Shown here: one piece after another, positions 1 through 16,271 of the stretch | Layout of the letters: each line of letters begins with the position of its first letter | How positions within the stretch are numbered: the stretch's first letter is position 1 | Assembly (NCBI GenBank): GCA_027186245.1 | Contig: CP114485.1 | Span: forward strand, 3,782,001 to 3,846,000 | From: Coriaria nepalensis | Taxonomy: Eukaryota; Streptophyta; Magnoliopsida; Cucurbitales; Coriariaceae | Direction: 5' to 3' | DNA: 64,000 bases | Made by a program: the position numbers and the translations under genes | The notes under the pieces: model-generated | Databases searched by the model: none | What the model saw: only the letters and a program-made list of their open reading frames with translations | What the model was told of the DNA's origin: nothing

Positions 1-111
1 ATGTGGGACAGTGAGTGATCATTGGTTCAAAGCGACACAGTTTTATTGAAATAATACAGATCTCGTAAATTGAGACATTAATTGATTTGGTCAGATGGAT
101 AAGAACAAATT

Positions 112-149
112 AAGGATTAAAACAATATTTAAGGATTAAAACAATATTT
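112..149. repeat. 19-bp direct repeat, two copies
   Basis: The unit aaggattaaaacaatattt occurs twice in immediate tandem (112-130 and 131-149). It lies in the intron that follows the first exon of the BAHD gene. It looks like a simple slippage duplication and no function is visible. Confidence 0.85.
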
Positions 150-197
150 AAGTCAAACAAACACAAACACAAATTAAGGTTTTAATGTACATGTTAC

Positions 198-671
198 CTG
201 AACAGCTAACAAAGGGCGATGAAGCCCTTCAAGATTCAAGATCTCATTGAAAGGAATGAACTCCTTCTTCAATCCAATGCTCCCTTCATCAGCTGTCAAA
301 TCCGCCACGGAGATCTCCTCAGCCGCCGCCTCCACCACCTCGACACCCACCACGTCATCATCATATTCAACCCTAAACACTCCCTCATTATCTTTTGCAA
401 GCCTTCCAGCCAGCTCATGGAACTCTTCCAAAACAACCTCAAGCCCATTCTTCAACTTCTCCACCAATTTCTCAAGCTCGTGACCTTCTTCCACCTTGTA
501 GAGAAGCAGCTTCTGGTTGTAGTAAAAGGCTAGATATGGCAGATCAAATGTGGTCAACTGGTACTCTTTCTTGCCCAGCTTCTTTCTGGGTTTGACGTGG
601 ATCTTGGTGTTGATTTGCACCTTAGATTTCTCTTCATGAACGTCCTTTTGCTCACCTAATTCAGCTGCCAT
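198..671 (-). CDS. DCR: BAHD acyltransferase, DCR-type, first exon (partial gene)
   Basis: This is the N-terminal exon, about 158 residues, of a BAHD-family acyl-CoA-dependent acyltransferase; the second exon lies off the left edge. The ATG is at 671-669 and the exon ends at a clean donor (CAG|GTAACA) at 198/197. The segment TFDLPYLAFYYNQKLLLYK followed by LAGRLAKDNEGVFRVEY and LNLEGLHRPLLAVQ is, from memory, typical of the DEFECTIVE IN CUTICULAR RIDGES clade. That clade is needed for cutin and polyester assembly in the epidermis, and two-exon structure is usual for it. The catalytic HxxxD and the DFGWG motif would be in the missing exon, so activity cannot be judged here. The early part is rich in Lys and the middle in Glu/Val/Asp. 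Family assignment is strong; the DCR subclade is likely. Confidence 0.85.
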
Positions 672-999
672 GATGCTAAGAGATAAAAGAGAGAGAGTGA
701 AGGAGACTTAGTTTTCTGGTGTAGTTTTCTTAGGGTTTTTCTTTATAGATGCTGAAAAGGTGTTGAAATTAGCAGATGATATTACAGGTGGGAGCGCACT
801 GCATTTATGAGATTAGTGGGAATTGTGGTTGAGAGAAATTAATGTGCTTATGAAAAGCAACTACCCATGTAATAATTATATTAAAGTTGATCTGGCTCTG
901 TTGTGTGTGTTTTTGCATGCATTGCAGCCATTTTTGCTTGTCCAATTGCAGTGATGGGTTAATGGCAGCCAGCTCAGACGATCGACGCCCCTTCATTTA

Positions 1000-2815
1000 T
1001 TTAGTTTTACTTCAACTTATCTACCCTGCTTAATTGCTTCTTTTAATGATGTTGATTTCCAAGGGAAAGTATTTGACTGTCTGAAAATTTTGCAATCTGA
1101 TGATCTAATGCATACAATCGGTTCATTCTTAATAATGTATTCTAATCAAGATGCTTGTAACAGTAGGCTATAAGCTCGATCGAATGAGTCGTGACTGTAG
1201 TCAAGTGTACGAGGAGTGATTATAACTAGGGATGCAAATTGAGTCGTCCGTTCATGTGAGGCTAGAAGCTCGATTGATTCATGTACGGAATTGTCTAGTA
1301 TTATACATAGATATAGTTTCATATCTAGTTTTTCTTTATAGGTATAGTAGTATTATACCTAATATGCCGACTCGTTTATGACTCAAACTCATTTATATTC
1401 GTGTATCGTATTCGTGTCGGGTTTATTTCCGAATCAAACCCAAATTGTCATCTCTACTATAAATATGATTTTGTCAGTTATATTGTAAATTGAAATAAGT
1501 ATAGACCAACTGAAATGAATATTTTAAACTTGTTAGTGACCTGATTATGATAAGAGGTTGGCATGTTTGATAATTGCTTAGAGGGATGGCCCAGCTGTCA
1601 TAAATTTTTATCCAACTCTAATCTCTTTGTAGGTGAGTCATGAGGGTAGTTGTAAGTTGTGTTTCCTTGGCCCATAAATTAAGTCACATTCATCTAGAAG
1701 TTAGTACATACTCACAATTGTAACCTAATTTTAATCGCATTATACTATATGTTATTATTACAATTATAGTCACTAATGAGCTGTTGACATTCGCTATTTA
1801 TTTTTAAAGATTTTTGTGATCATTTATTGATCATATGACTACAAGTTATATTCTTGATTCGAATTTTAATGGCGGTTTGATTCTTTGTCCGGTGTACATT
1901 TTCTGTAAGAGTTATTATGTAGAGGTAAAATCATGTGGATCTCACAAGTAAATGATTTCTTAATTTTTGTTTTCAAAATACGTATTTTTTGTTTCTTAAT
2001 CTAAGCCCTAAAAACATCTACTCAAAGACCATCCTTTCTGACTATGCTATCAGAAGCTCTCCAGCAGGAGAGTTGCGTGGCCCCCCTCAATCTCTGATAG
2101 AATCATGTTTCCGACTCATTTTCTCTGATCGTAATCAGTGCATCTGTCCTTTGCTGATTATCTCCTTGTTATATGTATTTCTTTCTTCCCCATTTCATCA
2201 CTTCATTTTCTTTATTAATATGTAAGATTTAAAAAACCAAATCCCTAATTAAAGAGAATCCAAGGCAATGGGAACATTCTCTCTCAATCTCTAGGCTCGC
2301 TAGAAATGGAAGTATGTCCCTCTTTGATTTTCTTGAAATCCTTATTTCAAATTGCCCCTGTTTGATTATATCAATTTACGATTTTTAATATTAATTTCCC
2401 CATTTGATCACTGTGGTTTGACCCACGTTATTTGGGCTCACAGAATCGAAAATCCAGTTTATACCCACGAATTATATCTAAGTTAACATATAGTAGTAAC
2501 TAATAAGATTAGAACTTGCCTTGATCATAATTCAGAACTCAAATTCTGTGAAAACGAAAAGCTAAAAAGGCGTCTGCCTAATTCTAAACCAAGTTAAACA
2601 CACAAGTCCATCACTAAGCAGTAAGCACAATAACCAGTTATTGGCCGAGTCAAGTCTAGATTTCGAAACGGATATTAACAATGCAAAACTAACTCGAGAC
2701 ACATCGCTAACAAAAGTTAAGACGGTGTCAATTATGGACCCAGTAAGTTAGTTGGAGGGATGGCAAGAAATAGACAAATGGTCTAATGGAATCCTCATTA
2801 TGTAATAATGTACTA
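1000..2815. other. intergenic stretch, no gene seen
   Basis: About 1.8 kb lies between the 5' end of the BAHD gene and the 3' end of the MATE gene. Reading both strands shows only short ORFs without family features. The one structured element is a possible nested hairpin at 2047-2100, listed separately. Confidence 0.6.
2047..2100. other. nested inverted repeat (possible RNA hairpin)
   Basis: An 8-bp perfect outer stem (ctatcaga at 2047-2054 with tctgatag at 2093-2100) encloses an inner 8-bp hairpin (agctctcc at 2055-2062 with ggagagtt at 2067-2074, loop agca, one G-U pair). I recognise no known miRNA or structured RNA family. It may be chance. Confidence 0.35.
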
Positions 2816-5165
2816 TCAGGCATCAGCAATCTGATCAGGCTTTAGGTCTTGGCCACCCCATTTTCGCATCCGTTCTGTGGTTTGCTCCACCTGCAAAAAT
2901 TATATTCACAACTTACCTTTTCAATACGAACAATCTGAGAAAACCGATTTGGAATAACCCAAAGTTTAAACGCACCTCCTCGTTCCAATTCGTTCTATAC
3001 AGTACCAATAAGAGCAATACAGTTTGTAGACCAGTCCCAGCTATCATTCCTACCCAAAGTCCCTATATAGAGATAAAAGACAATGAGTAGTTGTCAGTAT
3101 GACTGTATGAGTAAGGGATCATAGCAATGTTTCGAGCTAGAACTATGATACTTACCTTTACTCCCAAGTTTTTGACATATCCAAGGAAATATCCGAGGGG
3201 GAGTCCGAAAATGTAATAGCTGCCGAGGTTGATGTAAGCTACCAATGCTTGCCATCCACCTCCAACAGCAACTCCTAAAGGAATAATAACTCAGAAAAAG
3301 AAACTGTTAAGGGATGATGACTAAAGTGGAGATTTTTCATGAAGGGGTTTGATATGTGTGTACCTGAAATTACAGGTTGGACACTGTTAAGAACCATAGT
3401 TATACCAAGGAGGAATGCTAGGTCAGAGACAGCTTCTTGCATGTGTTTACTACTAGTGAAAATCACAGCAAACTTGTTTTTGGTTAACAAAATAACAACC
3501 ATGAAGAATATTCCTATGAGTAGAGACTGCAAGAGAGTAACATAAACAGAATATTTGGCCGCTCTTGGACGTCCTAGCCCCAGTTCATTCGAAACCCGAA
3601 CACTGAAGAATTGAGATAGAACTTTTATCAATAATAAGCCATTATAATACAAAATAGAACCCCAGTCATATACTCATACATGTGTATTACCTTATAGCAG
3701 CATTTATTCCAATGAACAACATAGCTTCAAGCCCATTGATATTCATACTAAAACAAAAATAACTCAAAAAGATCAGCCAAAAAAGCTAAACAAAACTTAG
3801 AGCTTCTTATGCAACTGCATAAAGGGATTGAATAATAATATTCTTACCATATAGATAGGGAACCAACAGAAATAACAGCATTATCAAGATGACCAGTAAG
3901 AACGATTATACTCATCATATACCAAACCTCGAGACAAAGCATAACAGCAGATGCAACAGAGAGCTTAACAAAAGGCCACATTTCACTAAAAGCTAACCAA
4001 GACAATCCATTCCATCCTTCCTTACACCAGCCCACTACATATATAACTTGAGCCACAGCAACAATCCAGCTTGTGACATTATAAGCCAAAGCAGCACCAC
4101 TTAAGTTCCAGTTAAGTACATATATGAAGAGCCAGAGCATTCCCACGTGAACGAATAAGGCGATGAATCCGATCCAGGCTATGACACTTACCTTGCTCTG
4201 TGCTTGAAGGAACTTTTGGGTGGGAAAGGTTATGGCGAGGGAAAATAGTTGAGGAACTACGGACCATGTGAATTGTCCAGCGAGTTCGGCTATATCCTCC
4301 GCTTGTCCTAAGAGCTTTAGGATCGGAGTGGCGAAAATGTAAATCGGCAGAAGGGCTATAGCGGAGACCGAGAGGATTATCCATGATCTTTGTAGGTAAA
4401 CTCCAAGCATGTGGACTTGTCCCGAGCCAAATGCCTGACCGCAAAGTGTCTCCAGTGCGCTTCCCATGCCAAACTACAATTATGTTTAATTAAGGTTATA
4501 AATTGATTGTTAATCGTAGCAAATACAAATTTAACCTCATCATTTGTGTACATTATGCACATATGAAGGAAAGAATAAATTTGACACAATAAATGCGATT
4601 AGAAACTTCAGATGAAAAACTGATTCTTAATTGTATAAACAAAGTCGTACCAGAGAACTCACAGAAAGAGAGCGTATATCAACAATACACAAGATTGATG
4701 TATTATCACACTGAATATATCAATAATCAAACAATCAATCACAGAGGACTAAAATCTCTACAAACAAATAAACAAAAAAATTGAGCAGACAAATTTAACA
4801 GTAAGTTCCTACGATCGACATCTCACAAACATATAGACCTGCATACATACATGATACATCACATGGATGCGAGGGAGAGAGAGAAAGAGAGAGAGAGTGA
4901 AAACCATGAAGCCGAAAGAGAAGGTGCAGATGACAGAGAGAGAAATGGCGACTGAAGAGAGCTCAATGTCACCGATATGACCAGCGAAGATGTTAGTGAT
5001 GGAATTGATTCCGTACTGACAGATTATGTTGAAGGCGATCGCAGCTGCTATCTTCCATATCTTCACTGTTTCTCTCCAGAAAACATCCTTCACATCACTC
5101 AGGTTCCTCGGCTGCTTATAGTCCTCTCCATGATCCAAGACGTCGTCTAGGAGCGGCGCCTCCAT
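2816..5165 (-). CDS. DTX35: MATE efflux transporter, DETOXIFICATION 35-type
   Basis: This is a multidrug and toxic compound extrusion transporter, a membrane antiporter; Arabidopsis DTX35 is a tonoplast carrier linked to flavonoids. Seven exons on the minus strand join in frame: 4905-5165, 3848-4473, 3691-3747, 3364-3602, 3156-3274, 2976-3062 and 2816-2890. All introns are GT-AG and the product is 487 residues, the usual MATE length. Visible family segments are ICQYGINSITNIFAGHIGD, then LETLCGQAFGSGQ in exon 2, the small exon 3 reading CMNINGLEAMLFIGINAAI, then SVRVSNELGLGRPRAAKYSV and TERMRKWGG near the C-terminus. About twelve hydrophobic helices can be followed. The start gives an acidic N-terminus with the LLDD motif common in this clade. 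No break was seen. Confidence 0.93.
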
Positions 5166-6310
5166 TTTTTCTGATCACCTCCTGTGAAATACTGAACAGT
5201 GAACACGCTACTGATCGTCTCTCTCCTCAGCTAGTGTTGGAGAGTTTGTTTAGTACATAGAGCGGGTTGCCTGCTCGCTGTTACTGATCGCTTCAAAATT
5301 AGTTAGAAAAATGCTCTTTTCATGTGACGGTTGGTTGATATTTTTTAAAGCTAATTCTTATAAAATAATTATTTATTATTTATTAATTCGATATGGTGGA
5401 AGCAATGTTGGACTTTTGACACAATCGGGTTCTGGGCCCATAATTTTGGGAGAGGCCGGCCCAGATAATTGTAGGTACGCAAGTATGTAGCCCACAATTG
5501 GAAAAATCGGACGGCTGGAGAGGCACGTGGTGTATGTGTAATTACAAACTTGAATAGGGTCAGTAATGTAAAAAGTCGGGAAGTTACCGTTGGAATGGTG
5601 TTACCTTCTCTGGAGTCTTTATATATGATGACGTGCGCCTGATTATCCAACTCAAACGACTCCTAAATTCAAACAACTGTGAAAAATTAGGAAAATCAGC
5701 GATCAAGTCCAAGAAAATTCCAAGAAGATCTAAAAATCTTTGCTCTGTTAAATTCGATTCGTAAGTTTCTCTTCAACTCTTCGCCATTTTCTACATGTAC
5801 ATTTATGGCCGATTAGTGAGAAAATTCATAAGAAATTGAAAATTAGGGGTTCATTTTAGGGTTTTTTTATCCAGAAGAAGGAAAATTTGTGTGTGCTTTT
5901 CTTTAATGTTTGTTCTAATTAGGATATTTTTCCGTGAGTTTTTGAGAACTAGTAGAAAATGAGAGAATTTTTTTAATCCTTTTTTTCTTATACTTCCGAG
6001 AAGTAATCACTCCGATGATTTCTTGGTAAAACTTCGTCAAGAAATTTATAGTGGGATTTTACTTTTGATTTAGAAGTGGAAACTTGTGTTGAAATTTAGG
6101 CTTCTAATTGCGTAAATTATACTGATTTGAGGAAAGAAACCTTTCCGGAATCTTGGATTCTTCAAGTTTATTTTGTTCATGTTTCGCCTTTTCTGTATCT
6201 TGGATTCTTCTTTTGGTTTGAGATCAAGAACTTCAAATGTTTTATACAAGTTGGTTTCAATCCTTTTTGCAGGATACCAATTTGACGATCCCTTGAGATA
6301 AAAAGAAACA
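5166..6310 (+). promoter_or_regulatory. divergent promoter region and 5' UTR intron of the PATRONUS-like gene
   Basis: The segment separates the divergently transcribed MATE (minus) and PATRONUS-like (plus) genes. A donor (gtaagt) at 5761 and an acceptor ending at 6272 define a likely 5' UTR intron of about 512 bp before the start codon at 6311. A CACGTG G-box core is present near 5523-5529. The transcription start is not determined. Confidence 0.5.
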
Positions 6311-7332
6311 ATGGCAACACAAGCCGGCCGACTTATTCAAGATCAGAATTTGAACATTCCTTATAATGAAACTTCATTTGCTGGAAAGGGTAATAATGCT
6401 ACTCAGAGGAAGGGTGGTGTTGGTGGTGGGCTAACTAGTAGAAGAAAACCCCTTGGAGATTTATCAAACTCTGGAAAGCCCATTATGAATCAGGCATCAA
6501 AAATCAAGGATTTCTCGTTTATCCAAGGGGAAACTGGTGCGATGAAGAACAACAAGAAGAGTGATGGGACCAAAATGAAAAGTGTTTCTTTAAAGGCATC
6601 TGAGAGATTGCAGACTGGCGGGACTAAAACCCGGAAAGCACTTTCTGATATTTCAAACTCAGGGAAACCAAGCATGAATGAGGAGGCCTCAAGACAGCAG
6701 AAGAAGCAGAGCTTGAAGCTTAGAACTGTGGCTGATGAACCACCACTACATCTCAGCACTATTTCTGAGGAACACTTTCTGCATAATCATGAAGAATGCA
6801 TCAAAGCTCAGAGGTGGGATTTGAACATGGTTCAGTTGCTGAAGACTGTCGGACTTGGTAATTATACCGATCTCAAAAATCGAAGAAACGCACTTCATCT
6901 TCAATACTAACTGAAAATTCTATTTGCTTGCTTTTTTGTGTAGATGATGTTCCTAAACAATTAGCAGCGTCTCCCTCACAAGTCAGTAGCCAGTATGCTA
7001 AACTGGTAAATTTCTCCTTTCACCAGCTTCATACTCTAGTCTTTTTTATCTTACCCCAAATGATCTGTTGTCATATGTGTGACATGCCTCTTCTTTTTGG
7101 GATTTTCCAGCCTCACAGTTCATTGACGGAGAAGCATGTCGAATTCGAAGAGATGGATGAGACATTTTCGGTGAATAACGACCGTTTTACAGGGAAGTTT
7201 GAACTGTTTAGCACTTCACCTCTTTGCAAGACTCCAAAACTTTTGGATCATCGTAATGCTCTCCGCAGGGAAGATGGTAATAGTAGCATCAAATTTAAGT
7301 TGATTGAGACACCAAAGTTACCGAAGTACTGA
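6311..7332 (+). CDS. PANS: PATRONUS-like protein (plant securin / protector of cohesion)
   Basis: Three exons (6311-6857, 6944-7005, 7111-7332) give 276 residues with GT-AG joins. The protein is low-complexity and basic at its N-terminus. It contains two near-identical blocks that each fit the APC/C destruction box RxxLxxxxN: RKPLGDLSN and RKALSDISN, each followed by SGKP. The segment EEHFLHNHEECIKAQ matches, from memory, the short conserved core of Arabidopsis PATRONUS 1/2. Those proteins protect centromeric cohesion, are degraded through APC/C, and were proposed to be plant securin. The N-terminal IQDQNLN resembles the family's DEN-like degron. The C-terminal exon has Thr-Pro and KTPKLL motifs. 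The family is fast evolving, so orthology rests on the short core and the D-boxes. It acts in the nucleus and at chromosomes if the assignment is right. Confidence 0.75.
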
Positions 7333-7892
7333 GTTTTTCTGTTGCTGTGTTCATAGATTTCTGGGACAAGTTTCTTCTTCTTTGTTTGAAGTGAGATGAA
7401 CATGTTCATCATCTCCCTAGGTTTTTGTTGCAGCAGCTTTAGTTTGTTGAATGTTATTAAAATAGGTTGTAATCTCTGGCGAAAATTCTAATGGCAGTTT
7501 CTTCTATGTCAGTAGTTTCGAATAGAATATGTTTGAATTCTCAACAACGTTTTGTGATTAGTTTAAAATGTTCTACTACCAACAATGGTGAGTAGTTGCA
7601 GTATTTTCTAGTACAACGAAGCAGTCTAAAACATGACAAAACACACACCAGACACTCGAGCCTGATAGAATCTTATGTAATGAACAATTTACTTTCCATC
7701 AGTTTTTCCCAAAAAATGGCTACTAGCCATGAAATCCAAAATGGATAACACTTGTTTGACACTCAAATTTATATAGTTTGCATAACTTCATTTTGGAGTA
7801 ATATCAAATGGAGAGTTAATTTAACTAGATTTTAAAAAAAATATATAAAAAAAATAAATTGAAGAAAAGAGAGAGTGAGAGCCCAAACCTGA

Positions 7893-12407
<4,515 letters not shown>

Positions 12408-14200
12408 CCCTCATGCCATGATCTTAAAACAACAGAGGAAACTTTTATTTATTCCTAGCCAAAGCTGATGACAAGCCTTCCAAACAAGTGAATGGAGAAA
12501 GTTTGCTATTATCTGACGATTCAAGCATTTTATGGCCCATGCCAGGTAGTCAGGTAGTCTTCCTTCTTGTACCATTTTTCTCCAAGCTAGTTAAGCAACA
12601 TTGACTTTGTTTGTACCAAGTTCCTAGGCCAGTTTCTAATGACGATTCAACTTTGTTTGTTTTGGTGGGTACTTCTTTCACAAACCCATGGGGTGTAATT
12701 GAAGTTGACGCATATATTGAAATCCATTTAAGAATCTGTGGCAATCAGTATAATAAACCTTACTCTAGGGGCAGAACTGAAATATAAAAAACTTTTGGAG
12801 GACTTGTTGCTATCAAGGCCCTAACAATGCGCTATTCAGCATTAATTGGTTTTGTTGGCCGCGATAGTTGACGAATTGTAACACGGTTATTCTTTTTCTA
12901 TGGCTGTATCTTTAATCGTGGGACCTACTCATGTGTGGGCCCCCGTGATTACTTGTACGGCTAAGGTTGCATTTACACTCTTCAAACCACCAATTGTGTT
13001 TGATATGGAATCAATTTTTGACCTTTTTTGTTTTTGTGGGGGTCCAGATAGTAGTTGGTGGGTTCTTTTTGTGGGATATATATATATATATATATAAAAG
13101 TATCTGTTGTCATTAGTTCAAGCATCTGGTTTTATTAGAATATGTAATATAGGTCTCTCTCTCTTTTGACTCACTCTTCGCTCTCTCAGACTCATAATTG
13201 GAATTTGATCCTTTTGCTTTCTTCTACTTGGTGGTTAGTAGAATCTTTGTGCCAAAATGATAACTTGGACCAATGTTTTAGGGTCCCATAAACTCCATCG
13301 TCTACTTGATCTCTTCCTTGAGAGTCCGCATTTGCAATGGAGAAGTCCATTTTATGGGACTAGTTGGATATAATAATACTATGTGGGAAATTTTTTCCAT
13401 TTTGAGTTGTCTTATCCCTTTTTATATATTTATTTTTATATCTAAGTTTAGATTATGTTTAGGCACTATTTATTAGTTAAAATATATTATATTATTTAAA
13501 ATAAAATAAAATAAAATAAAATAATTTATTTTAAATTGCGTAATATATTTTATTATTCATAACTATAAATTTATATCTATACGTTTTTACTAAAATATAA
13601 GCTAATTTTATAAATTTTGAAATAGAGATTTTTTTTGAGTGAATTGAGTTTAGATCGATCGTGATTTTCTAATATATGAAAAAATTAAAACAAAAATTTA
13701 CAAAATATTTCAAACAAAAAAAAAAAAAAAATCAAATCAAATTCCGCAATTTGTGTTCAAATGTGCCGAGGTTGCTGCGTCCCATTGATCCCAAAGTCAA
13801 GATCGCAACTGTTGGCATTGTTTGACTACTGACTTTTCTTTTTTTCTGCGTCGGAGATATTTCCATCTCAATAGTTAAATTCTCCGTTTTCAAAATTTTC
13901 ACTGTAATATTTAAACGCAACTCTGAAATTTAAATTCAGTTTGGTGTAGGAGACGTCAAAATTAGATCTAAGAAATAATTTTAGAATTTTTTTTTTTTTT
14001 TTTTTTTTTAAATTTTAAAAGTATTTTAGGAGTTGGACCAGAACTGAGGCCAAAAAATACTTTCCTTACGAGAAGAGATATTTATGGTTGTTTCCGGTAT
14101 AAAATAAAATAAACAGGGGTAGTTTAGGAACTCAGTTATCAATAAATAGCTGCTGATAATAGTGCTCTTCAATAATTTTTAATCTAAAGGAGGAGGAATA
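12408..14200. other. 3' UTR and AT-rich intergenic region
   Basis: This stretch holds the 3' flank of the prolyl-tRNA synthetase gene, a TA microsatellite near 13078-13097, an aaaat repeat near 13501-13525 and long A and T runs near 13717 and 13988. No coding exon could be supported. Confidence 0.6.
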
Positions 14201-16271
14201 TTAAGGAGGGAAAGAGAAAGAGGATTATCAGGACGAGAAGAGTCGGAAGACACTGTTTTCTTCTGTATAATATTAGGTTAATCGAGCCGCCTGTATTCAA
14301 CGATCAAGATCTGTTTGGTTGATTCGACGTCACTGATTTTTCTACAGAAGAATATTTCAGTTTAGCAAGATTTTCGGTTTGGGCTTTTCTCAGATGAACC
14401 TCGTGGAGGTTGTTTCTCTCGGACCGGTTTCTGATTTCTATCGTTTTTGTGATTGTCGGTGATTTTGAAGGTATTGATAACCCTAGCCTTTGATAATCTT
14501 GCTACCGCTGTTTTTTTTTTTTTTTTTTTTTTTTTGTGGGTAAAATTTTTTTCCATCTAGAGGAGAAGAAGAGACCAAGGCCACCGAATATGGTTTGCCT
14601 GTTTGGTATTTATCCGAAGCATCTGAGTTGCGAAATCTTTAACGCTTTGGATGCCGACGTCGATGACTCTCAGATTTGGAAGCTTTTTAGCTTGGAATAC
14701 GGAGAAAAATTGGTCCGGTGAAAGTTCTTCGGCGATAAAACTGTGATAGATTTAGATTTAGGTTAGGTAGGAATTTCTGGCTTCAGCAATCCCTGTCGCG
14801 ATCGCTGATGTTGAGTTTGACCGTAGATCTCATATCCTTTCTCTTGAGAAGAATCTATACTTAGCTTGGAAGGCTGCTGACAGCTTTTTGGAAAAATTTG
14901 CAGGATTAGGGCTTCAAATATTCTTCTCTCTTTAAAAAAGTGTGAATATAATGCTTTATCTAGATAAAAGACCTCTGACTCGGGAACAGATCTCGTTAAG
15001 CTGCTGAGAAATTTACAGAAAACAGCTCCATCCTATTTGAAAGAGCAAACAAAATAGGTTTGATTTCGGGAAGCTGTGGCTGCTTATGCAAGTGCTTAAT
15101 TTATTCAGGGAAAATAGTTAGGATCTATAATCTGCGATTCACCTTTTCCTTTTCTTTTCAAAGGCCCTACATTCTTCTTTATATTCTTCTTTAACCGTGC
15201 TTCGAAGTTCATTGCAAACAAAATTAAAATATGCAGGAGACTCGTTAGGTCATTATGCCTTACATAGAGGTCAAACAGGAGACTTCTATTTGTATCAATA
15301 TCGGATGCTAGTACTTGAAATGCAAGGTTGTTTTTTCTATTAAAGCCTTTGATCTGGAATGGATCGCTGCCTTTGGCATGCATGGAAAAAACAGTGAATA
15401 GTTTCACTCAGGGAACAGCAAGTGATCAGTCAGGATGCGTTTCCAATGGAAATTTGCTAACGCTTGGATCCAAATTTTATTGCCTCTACTTTTCATAATG
15501 AAGCCAATGGTGTTTGGTATTTTCTTTATGCTATGCAATCTTTTTGTTAATTTCAAGCCCTGGTCATGTGTATTAGGAATTGTTATATTTAAAGCTACAT
15601 ATTGAATGATGAATTTTGAAGGCTGTGTTATAGCTGTTTAACAACTCTTGCCTCGAGAGAATGACCAGAGGAGCATGTGTGGGCAGTGTTGTTAATCAGT
15701 ATATGGACTTGATTACATGCTGTTCCCTGAGTGGACTTGCTAGTTAAAAGCTATGTTTGTGAATAAAATTATATTAAAATTTGGACTTTTTTGCTCTAGT
15801 TTTCTGGTTGATTTATGATTCTGCCTCTTGCAGGTAGGTTGGTGAAAAAACTTCAAAGGTCATACCCTGCTGATCTCAAAGGATCTTGAGGAGAATCGGA
15901 GTACTAGTACGTTTGGAATACTTCTCTTTATGGACTTAAAAAGTCATTATATGGCTAGCCAGATCTTTCTATGAAATGCAGAAAACTATGATATAGTAAT
16001 GATAGTTGTATAATCACAGATTGACTAGCACATTGCAATTGCTCTTTGGCTTGGACTATGTTAGAATATAATGCTCTCACCCTTTATTCATAGCACTGTA
16101 TCAGGACTTAATAACACCCCGCACAAGAGATCGGATAAAAAGGGAAAGAAAATTCGATGCATTGCCTATATTTGAATGTTATTTCTTCCAATTCAAATCA
16201 GCATAATAAAATTTTAATTTTAATCTGCAAATTTTTACTGGGCTTGATGTTGGAATTTACTTTCCACTTTG
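14200..16271 (+). promoter_or_regulatory. probable long spliced 5' leader of the Ser/Arg-rich protein gene
   Basis: The first clear coding exon of the downstream gene starts at 16272, yet this 2-kb stretch carries exon-like pieces. There is a purine-rich leader near 14190-14480, a pyrimidine tract ending in an acceptor-like tag near 14560, and a cttgcag acceptor at about 15834 followed by a short non-coding exon. A 61-codon reading frame at 14536-14721 could be an upstream ORF. I could not connect these to the coding frame, so a non-coding leader is inferred. Confidence 0.35.

Noticed and set aside
1989..2225. 78-codon plus-strand ORF around the nested hairpin
   Set aside because: It has no conserved features, and its length is expected by chance in AT-rich intergenic DNA.
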